Shown: positions 5,858 to 11,789 of the stretch, piece by piece
Layout: the number at the start of each line of letters is the position of its first letter
How positions within the stretch are numbered: position 1 is the stretch's first letter
Assembly: GCA_002379855.1 (NCBI GenBank)
Contig: DFUX01000029.1
Location: 23,497-35,285 of the forward strand
Direction of reading: 5' to 3'
Source of the DNA: Cloacimonetes bacterium UBA4175
Lineage (GTDB): Bacteria; Cloacimonadota; Cloacimonadia; Cloacimonadales; Cloacimonadaceae
DNA: 11,789 nucleotides
Notes under the pieces: generated by a model
The model's input: only the letters and a program-made list of their open reading frames with translations
Databases searched by the model: none
Told to the model about the DNA's origin: nothing
Program-made: the position numbers and the translations under genes

Positions 5858-8800
5858 ATGAAAAAGATCGCATTGTTTGTTTTGTCCCTGGCGCTGATGC
5901 TGGGGGTGTTCTCAGGCCTTACGGCTCAGACTCTGCTCTGGACGGAGGATTTTGGGGCTACAGCACCCACCGGTTGGACGGTTGTAAACGCCGGCTCCGG
6001 CAATAACTGGAGCCTGACGGGCACAGGAAGCCCATATAACGGTAGTTACAACATGCAGTATCAGTATCATTCCACTAATGCGGCTAATACCTGGGCTTTC
6101 ACACCCGGTATTGCCATGACTGCTGGCAATGACTACTACCTGACTTTTTATCAGAGAGTACGTAGTTCAACTTATCCCGAAAATCTGAAGGTCACTGTTG
6201 GAAATGCCCAGACTGTGGCGTCCCAGACTACTACGTTACTAACCCTGGCTTCAGTGACTAACACTACCTACGCTCAAAGAACCACAGCCTATTACCGGCC
6301 CACCACATCGGGCACCTACTACTTTGCCTTCAACTGCTATTCTGCAGCAAATATGTGGAATTTGTACGTCGATTATGTGCAGGCTTATGCGATAATTGCC
6401 AGCCCACTTTTCACCATCACTCCTTCTGCCACCAGCCATAGCTTCGGTGACGTTTTAATTGGTGACTACCTCACTCAGGAATATGTGATCAGCAACTCAG
6501 GCGGCGGAGGCAGTGTCAACCTCACCACCCCCTTTGCCGTCACTGGCGACAGCTATTTCAGCATTGCCCGCCAACCTTTGAACACTTCTTTGGCTCCGGG
6601 TGACACCACGTCCTTCGTGGTAAAATACGCTCCCACGATTCTTGGCAGCAACAGCGGCTCTTTGACCATTACCTATGGACTGGCCAAAGCAACCCACACC
6701 ATCAGCTTCAGCGGCAGAGGAGTGACCACTCCTGTGACCATGTTTGAAGAGGATTGGGAAAGCGGCTCCGATGGCTGGACTATCGTGAACGGGACCCAGA
6801 CAAACAAATGGCATTTGGGCACTGCCACCTATTCCAGCGCCAGCCATTCCATGTACATCAGCAACAACTCTGGCGCCAGCAACGCGTATACCACGACGTC
6901 AGCCTCGGTTGTGCACGTTTATCGCGATATTGCCTTCACCGAGGGCGTGGATGGGTTCGATTTTGAGTTTGATTTCAAAGGATATGGAGAAGCTAATTTT
7001 ACTGATGCCATGGATGTCTATTTATTGCCTACATCAGTAACCCCTACAGCCGGTACTGATCTCTATGGTAGCTACCAAGATTACTATCTGTTTTCCACTT
7101 ATCTGCAATCAAATTGGGTTTCTGTGGGGGGTGTATTGGGCAGCTCATACGCCGGAGGTACCTGGCGCCTGTGCTTCCAGTGGTACAACGATTCCAGTGC
7201 TGGCACACAACCCCCCGCGGCCATCGATAACATTAAGATATCGCATCAGCCTACTGGTTCGATAGTACTCTCTGACGACAGCTGGGACTATGGACTGGCT
7301 TTCATCGGCGCCAGCAACTGCACGCCGCGGGTCTTTACAGTCACCAACGTCAGTGGCAACACGGTCAACATCGCCAATGCTGCAACCATAACCGGAACCG
7401 ACGCGGAGCATTTCACCCTTACAGACAGCAACAGCTATCCTCTGGCCATAGGCTCAGGCCAGTCCGCCTCCTGGACTGTGAAATTCACACCCACTTCCTG
7501 GGGCGAGAAAGACGACGCCTATCTGAACATCATAGACGATTCCGCCAAAGCCGGTCTGAAGATGGTGGTCAGCCAGCCGAACGCCAGTCCTTGCCTGGCG
7601 ACTAAAACTTACCATGCTTCGGCCAGTCTGAACAACCCGGCAAGCCACATCAGCCCCAAAGGAACCCTGGTGTATGACAAGACCGGGCCAGATCAATACT
7701 TGCGTCAAAAACCAAATGGCTCCGCATCAATCAAGGAAATCCGCCATGCCAACCCAGCCCCGGCCAGTCCCAAAGCCACCAACAGCATCAGCCTGCGGGG
7801 CTTTGGCGTGGAAGGCATTATGGAGGACTACTTTGAAGCCTACAGCCACCGTGATCAGAGCTTCGGTTACTGGACCCTGTATGACAAGGACCTGGAGCCC
7901 ACCCATGGTATCTATGTCGGGGGAGTAGAGTATTTCGCGCCCTACACCGGCTCTTTCATTATTTTTGACGACCAGGCTGTGCCGCAACTGAGTAGTGAGG
8001 ACTGGATGGCGTATTCCGGCGACAAGTGGGTCGGTTCCTTCGACGTGGCCACCGCCGGCGTGCTTAACGACGACTGGTTGGTGACCCCGGCTTTGAATTT
8101 CGACAACGACCCCCGCATCAGCTTCTTTGCCAAGTCGCCGAATGCATCCTATAGTCCTGAGCGCTTCAAGGTTTACTACTCGACCACCGGAGATGCCTAT
8201 TCCAACTTTGTGGGCAACTACGTGGCAGGCAGCGCCACCACCTGGATTGAACCGCCCACGGAATGGACCAAATATGAATACTCCATCCCGGAGCTTGCCA
8301 ACCGTACAGGCTGGATCGCTATCCAGTGCGTTTCGGACGATTCGTGGGTGCTGCAGATTGACGACTTCGTGGCCGGGCATCGTTCCCTTTATGACGTTGA
8401 TCCGCCCATGGTTACAGAGTTGCTGAACGTTGGCGCCACTTCCACCGTCACCCTGACGGTCACCAATATCAGCTCTTCCGCCTGGAGCACCACCGGTTTT
8501 TCCGACACCGCCACCTGGCTCACTTACAACCACGCGACCGGTTCCATCGCTGCGGGCGACACCATCCAGATCGTGCTGAACTTCAATGCAACCGGACTCA
8601 TCGCCAACCAGACCTATTCCACCGATTTTGTGATCACCACCGATTTCGGCACCATCACTGTGCCGGTGACCCTCACGGTGCTGGCTGCCAGCAACATCAT
8701 ACCGGTTAATCCGCGCATGGTGGCGCAGTGGGAAGACGCCGTGGGAGTGGGCATCAGCTGGGATTACTATAATACTGGCAACCCTCAAGGATACAAGTTC

Positions 8801-11014
8801 GGTGTGCCGGATGCCCTGATCGTGGAGTTGTCGCAAACAACCACCGTGTTCATTGCCTGCGAAGCAAGTCAAGTAACGGACTGCAGCAATTATCTGACAG
8901 GCATTGGCGCCAACATGGGCAACTGCAAATTCATCAACTTCCCCACCAACACCTACTGGGCGCGTGACTGGGGCCCCTGGCATATCTTCCACGGGGATTC
9001 CCGCGGCCGCGAAATGAGCCTGGTGGATTTCGCCTACAACCGTCCCCGTCCTCTGGATGACGCGGCGGCTGGCTACATCAACGACTATCTTGAGGCCAAT
9101 TATCCCACCAACTATGACAACAGGGTGTTCAATGCGCCTATAATTCATACCGGCGGCAACATCATGACCGATGGCAACGGCGCCGCGATGTCCACCAATC
9201 TGGTGCGCGACGACAATGACGGCGAACCTGTCAATACCGGCACACCTACGCCGTGGTATAATTACACCGAAGCCCAGATAGCGGCAGTCATGCACGATTT
9301 CCTGGGTATCGACAACTACATGATCTTCCAGGATCCGGACACCGACCTCAATACAACCTTGGACCATATGGACTGCTGGTGCAAGCTGCTGGATGTGGAC
9401 ATCGTTATGATCCAAAGGGTGCCCGAAAGCTCAAGCGAATACCAGCTTACCGAAAACGCGGTGACCGACTGGGCTACCCGCGCCTCCAGCTACGGCGAGC
9501 ACTTCCCCTACCGCGTCCATCGCGTGGATGAAGTCCCAGAGGTGACCAACTACGCCAACAGCTTCATCCACAACCGCAAGATCTACATCCCCGCCTATGG
9601 CGGAAACTATGCCTCTCTGGATGCCGCCGCAATAGCCGCCTACCAGACTGCCATGCCTCAGTATGAGGTGCAGGGTTACATGGCAAAACCCTCTGATCCC
9701 TGGTTGTCCTCCGACGCGTTGCACTGCCGTATCAACACGATCTGGGATGCCCAGATGGTACATATCTGGCACCATCCGCTCTGGGGTTCGGTGCCGCCAG
9801 CCACGGACGTCGTCCTGCCCATCGAGATCACCAGTTTTAACGCGCTCGACGCCGACAGCACCTATGTAACCTACCAGATCTATGATGCCGACACCGGCAC
9901 TTGGGGCGCCTGGGTGGATGTTCCGCTCAGCATGATCGATCCTGCCAACCCTACCGGTTATTGGCAGAACCTGGGCAGTAATGATTACACTATGACCATC
10001 CCCGGCGTCAACCTGGCTGTGGGCGATTCAATCCACTACGCGATCATTGCCAACGATATTTACGACAACGAGCACTGGCTGCGCCTCAACCGCAGGCAGG
10101 ACCCCTTCGTGTTGGATGTGCGCGCCACCCAAACTCTCAATGTGTTGTCGCAGGATGAGGACGGCAATCCCATCACCGGCTACACCATTTACCGGAACGG
10201 CCTTGACACCGGCGAGGAAACAGGCCACACCTTTACCAACAACGCTCCCGGACAACTGGCTGGAACTTACTCCCTGTCCTCACCTCCCCCAGGTTATGAA
10301 TGGGAACAGACCACCATCTATGTGAGTGCCAGCGATTTCAACCAGAACAACAATTACACGGTGACCATCATCTTCAAATTGCGTCCAGTGCAGACCCCGG
10401 TCGAACTCTCCTCCTTTACGGCTTCGTTCACCGTGGATAACTATGTGAGCCTCACCTGGGTCACCCAATCCGAGACAGGGGTGCTGGGCTTCTACATCCT
10501 GCGCAACACTCAGGACGATCTGGCCCACGCGGCTGTGATCAGCCCGCTCGTGGTTGCCACCAACACCTCGCAGCAGCAGGTCTATTCCTATACGGACAGA
10601 GAACTGTATGAGGACGGCACCTACTTCTACTGGCTGCAAAACTCCGATATGGACGGCAGCAGTACCTATCATGGGCCGGTGAGCATCGAATACACCGTCC
10701 AGGGCAGCACAACGCCCCAAATCCCTCTGGTTACGGAACTGAGATCGATCTTCCCCAATCCCTTCAATCCGATAGCTTACATACCCTATAGCATCGGCAA
10801 AAACGAAGGCCCGGCGGACGTGAGCTTCCGCATCTACAACTCCCGCGGCCAACTGGTCTTCAGCAAAGATGTCAAAAACCAGAATACCGGCACGCACCAG
10901 ATCCAATGGCATGGCAAAGATAACTATGGCAACGCCTGCGGCACTGGTCTCTACTTCGTGCGTATGGACGTGGGCGGCAAGAGCTACACTCGCAAAGCCG
11001 TGCTGATGAAATAA
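5858..11014 (+). CDS. Giant secreted peptidylarginine deiminase with adhesin-like modules and C-terminal sorting domain
   Basis: The 1718-residue product has a signal peptide (1-23). Three jelly-roll, choice-of-anchor J / cleaved-adhesin-like domains (about 24-180, 290-464, 653-845) are interleaved with two choice-of-anchor D Ig-like domains (about 181-289, 465-652), and a BACON-like Ig domain (846-945) follows. Residues about 950-1310 are a Porphyromonas-type peptidylarginine deiminase domain (PAD_porph). It shows 'ARDWGPW' with D1037, 'NRPRP' with R1062 and R1064, 'HTGGN' (1097-1101), 'DHMDCWCK' with H1170 and D1172, and 'DALHCR' with C1290. The family converts arginine to citrulline plus ammonia. 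An Ig-like domain (1313-1420), a small beta domain (1423-1508), an FnIII-like domain (1511-1625) and a FlgD-like/T9SS-type tail (1628-1718, FPNPFNP...GTGLYFVRM) complete it. ATG at 5858 is preferred over the upstream TTG at 5834 because GGAGG (5846-5850) is 7 nt away and the signal peptide then starts cleanly. It has its own promoter and terminator, so it is monocistronic. Confidence 0.9.
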   Translation: MKKIALFVLSLALMLGVFSGLTAQTLLWTEDFGATAPTGWTVVNAGSGNNWSLTGTGSPYNGSYNMQYQYHSTNAANTWAFTPGIAMTAGNDYYLTFYQRVRSSTYPENLKVTVGNAQTVASQTTTLLTLASVTNTTYAQRTTAYYRPTTSGTYYFAFNCYSAANMWNLYVDYVQAYAIIASPLFTITPSATSHSFGDVLIGDYLTQEYVISNSGGGGSVNLTTPFAVTGDSYFSIARQPLNTSLAPGDTTSFVVKYAPTILGSNSGSLTITYGLAKATHTISFSGRGVTTPVTMFEEDWESGSDGWTIVNGTQTNKWHLGTATYSSASHSMYISNNSGASNAYTTTSASVVHVYRDIAFTEGVDGFDFEFDFKGYGEANFTDAMDVYLLPTSVTPTAGTDLYGSYQDYYLFSTYLQSNWVSVGGVLGSSYAGGTWRLCFQWYNDSSAGTQPPAAIDNIKISHQPTGSIVLSDDSWDYGLAFIGASNCTPRVFTVTNVSGNTVNIANAATITGTDAEHFTLTDSNSYPLAIGSGQSASWTVKFTPTSWGEKDDAYLNIIDDSAKAGLKMVVSQPNASPCLATKTYHASASLNNPASHISPKGTLVYDKTGPDQYLRQKPNGSASIKEIRHANPAPASPKATNSISLRGFGVEGIMEDYFEAYSHRDQSFGYWTLYDKDLEPTHGIYVGGVEYFAPYTGSFIIFDDQAVPQLSSEDWMAYSGDKWVGSFDVATAGVLNDDWLVTPALNFDNDPRISFFAKSPNASYSPERFKVYYSTTGDAYSNFVGNYVAGSATTWIEPPTEWTKYEYSIPELANRTGWIAIQCVSDDSWVLQIDDFVAGHRSLYDVDPPMVTELLNVGATSTVTLTVTNISSSAWSTTGFSDTATWLTYNHATGSIAAGDTIQIVLNFNATGLIANQTYSTDFVITTDFGTITVPVTLTVLAASNIIPVNPRMVAQWEDAVGVGISWDYYNTGNPQGYKFGVPDALIVELSQTTTVFIACEASQVTDCSNYLTGIGANMGNCKFINFPTNTYWARDWGPWHIFHGDSRGREMSLVDFAYNRPRPLDDAAAGYINDYLEANYPTNYDNRVFNAPIIHTGGNIMTDGNGAAMSTNLVRDDNDGEPVNTGTPTPWYNYTEAQIAAVMHDFLGIDNYMIFQDPDTDLNTTLDHMDCWCKLLDVDIVMIQRVPESSSEYQLTENAVTDWATRASSYGEHFPYRVHRVDEVPEVTNYANSFIHNRKIYIPAYGGNYASLDAAAIAAYQTAMPQYEVQGYMAKPSDPWLSSDALHCRINTIWDAQMVHIWHHPLWGSVPPATDVVLPIEITSFNALDADSTYVTYQIYDADTGTWGAWVDVPLSMIDPANPTGYWQNLGSNDYTMTIPGVNLAVGDSIHYAIIANDIYDNEHWLRLNRRQDPFVLDVRATQTLNVLSQDEDGNPITGYTIYRNGLDTGEETGHTFTNNAPGQLAGTYSLSSPPPGYEWEQTTIYVSASDFNQNNNYTVTIIFKLRPVQTPVELSSFTASFTVDNYVSLTWVTQSETGVLGFYILRNTQDDLAHAAVISPLVVATNTSQQQVYSYTDRELYEDGTYFYWLQNSDMDGSSTYHGPVSIEYTVQGSTTPQIPLVTELRSIFPNPFNPIAYIPYSIGKNEGPADVSFRIYNSRGQLVFSKDVKNQNTGTHQIQWHGKDNYGNACGTGLYFVRMDVGGKSYTRKAVLMK

Positions 11015-11042
11015 CAATAAACAAACGATCCTCTGATCCTAC

Positions 11043-11072
11043 AGGACCCGGCTGCAAACCGGGTCCTTTTTT
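11043..11072 (+). terminator. Intrinsic terminator of the large gene
   Basis: AGGACCCGG (11043-11051) pairs perfectly with CCGGGTCCT (11059-11067) across a 7-nt loop, and a run of six T ends at 11072. It starts 28 nt past the stop codon. Confidence 0.92.
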
Positions 11073-11136
11073 GCTATTGGAACAGATTCTATGAGAGGTG
11101 GAAAGGTATCCCAAAACAAGTCCACCAGGCTATATA

Positions 11137-11220
11137 CTGTGTCATCCCGGGCTGTCGGGGTCCTCGCCAAAGCGCGCAGCGGTTTGGTGGGGTGACTTGA
11201 CCCGGGATCCAGTCTTTTAA
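11137..11220. repeat. Palindromic intergenic repeat, copy A
   Basis: This unit begins CTGTGTCAT and ends GGGATCCAGTCTTTT, and aligns along its length with copy B. Its outer arms ATCCCGGG and CCCGGGAT are complementary. The centre (11167-11187) is a hairpin CCAAA-G-CGC / GCG-G-TTTGG with a single G-G mismatch. Similarity to copy B extends upstream to about 11121. It resembles dispersed intergenic repeats rather than a gene. Confidence 0.75.
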
Positions 11221-11311
11221 TATCATCCACAAATTACACAAATTACACAGATTAAAAGAGAATGAAAGTGTAAACACCCGACCCGGAAACAACCACCACC
11301 CAGACTACACA
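11221..11311. other. Gene-free spacer with short tandem phrase
   Basis: The DNA between repeat copies A and B includes two tandem CAAATTACA-type phrases near 11230-11250, a kind of intergenic filler common in some FCB and spirochaete genomes. Nothing coding is seen. Confidence 0.5.
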
Positions 11312-11394
11312 CTGTGTCATCACAGCCTACCGGGGTCCTCGCCGGATCGGTAACGATCCGGTGGGGTGGTTTGAGCCGGGATCCAGTCTTTTGA
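11312..11394. repeat. Palindromic intergenic repeat, copy B
   Basis: It shares the CTGTGTCAT start, GGGGTCCTCGCC, GGTGGGGTG and CCGGGATCCAGTCTTTT with copy A. The central hairpin (11342-11361) is CCGGATCG / CGATCCGG with a GTAA tetraloop, a fully paired 8-bp stem whose sequence differs from that of copy A. The outer CCCGGG pairing of copy A is partly lost here. Confidence 0.75.
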
Positions 11395-11432
11395 AAACAA
11401 CCAGCCAGCCCCGAAACAAAACAACACCAAAC

Positions 11433-11514
11433 AATAATCCGCGCCAATCTGCGTCTTTTCTATTATCCGCGTATATCCGCGTGAACCGCTTGACCCGTGA
11501 TCCAATCTTTTGAA
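11433..11514. repeat. ATCCGCG phrases and partial repeat copy C
   Basis: Positions 11433-11486 carry several ATCCGCG-type phrases. Positions 11489-11514 (CTTGACCCGTGATCCAATCTTTTGAA) are a diverged end of the copy A/B unit. Together with the preceding copies they form a mosaic of intergenic repeat modules. Confidence 0.55.
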
Positions 11515-11529
11515 TCGTTTGAAGTCCGA

Positions 11530-11654
11530 GCCGGCTTTGTAATTGGATGTAGTTGTGAAGCTTACATTGCCGGCTTGAACTCCAAACTCGGCCAGCACGG
11601 AGTTCAAAGAGCCTTTCCCTGCTGCAAATATCCATCAGACGCCTGGGCTCTTTG
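11530..11654. repeat. Chain of three inverted repeats
   Basis: GCCGGC-N3-GTAA (11530-11542) mirrors TTAC-N3-GCCGGC (11562-11574). TTGAACTCC (11575-11583) mirrors GGAGTTCAA (11599-11607). CAAAGAGCC (11605-11613) mirrors GGCTCTTTG (11646-11654). The second and third share three bases and so are mutually exclusive as full stems. No T-run follows. No gene is supported in 11515-11789. Confidence 0.5.
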
Positions 11655-11727
11655 GACTTCGTGCGTAAGAAAGAACCCAAATCCAAAGCTACTGCCCCTA
11701 ATCCCGCTGGGACTTCGTGCGGAAGAA
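11654..11727. repeat. 18-bp direct repeat pair
   Basis: GGACTTCGTGCGTAAGAA (11654-11671) recurs as GGACTTCGTGCGGAAGAA (11710-11727), 17 of 18 identical and 56 bp apart. The first copy overlaps the last base of the inverted-repeat chain. Confidence 0.6.
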
Positions 11728-11789
11728 TGCTGCGTCCGACGAACTGTAACAACAATCTAACTAACATCCTTACTAATCTTTCCTAGTTA

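Noticed and set aside
7727..9415. 562-codon open frame on the minus strand
   Set aside because: It is wholly antisense to the well-supported deiminase-containing gene, has no domain logic, and long stop-free antisense frames are expected opposite a GC-rich coding sequence with this codon use.
11137..11514. Possible CRISPR array
   Set aside because: Only two and a partial copies, unit length over 80 bp, internally palindromic, irregular spacing and no cas genes; these are intergenic repeats.
11327..11767. 146-codon open frame on the minus strand
   Set aside because: It reads straight through repeat copies B and C and the inverted-repeat chain, so the peptide is a translation of repeat DNA; no domain or ribosome-binding site supports it.

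Overview
The window looks like a chromosomal segment from a Gram-negative member of the FCB superphylum, most likely a Candidatus Cloacimonadota (WWE1) type bacterium. This rests on three things: Lys-Lys signal peptides on secreted proteins, a very large multidomain surface protein ending in a PNPFNP / 'GTGLYFVRM' FlgD-like (type IX-secretion-like) C-terminal domain, and dispersed intergenic phrases of the ATCCGCG / CACAAATTACACA kind. The assignment is an inference from style; there is no rRNA or marker gene here.

Left arm (about 1-3080, GC-rich, minus strand): a compact iron operon in the order fur-feoB-feoA. A well-formed promoter (TTGACA-N17-TAGCTT) lies just upstream of fur. Two nearly identical Fur-box-like 15-mers sit immediately upstream of the fur and feoB starts. 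fur and feoB are 3 bases apart and feoB and feoA overlap by 11 bp, so the three proteins should be made from one transcript: iron sensing, the GTP-gated Fe(II) channel, and its small SH3-like partner.

Middle (about 3080-5830, AT-rich): a decayed or plastic accessory stretch. It holds a 148-bp segment bounded by 14-bp inverted repeats, a truncated secreted-protein gene (3592-3990), an outer-membrane beta-barrel-like protein whose N-terminus looks borrowed from another family (4147-4833), about 400 bp with no gene, and a 343-bp MITE-like element with perfect 28-bp terminal inverted repeats (5238-5580). The truncated gene and the large right-hand gene share the same promoter layout, a nearly identical 76-nt 5' leader containing a hairpin and a possible small ORF, and identical ribosome-binding-site and signal-peptide DNA.

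Right arm (5858-11014, plus strand): one 1718-residue secreted protein. Jelly-roll (choice-of-anchor J) and Ig-like (choice-of-anchor D) modules lead to a Porphyromonas-type peptidylarginine deiminase domain with all expected catalytic residues, followed by more Ig/FnIII-like modules and the sorting domain. A strong intrinsic terminator follows. The last 700 bases carry no convincing gene but are dense with intergenic repeats, including two copies of an 83-bp palindromic unit whose central hairpins keep their shape while changing sequence.
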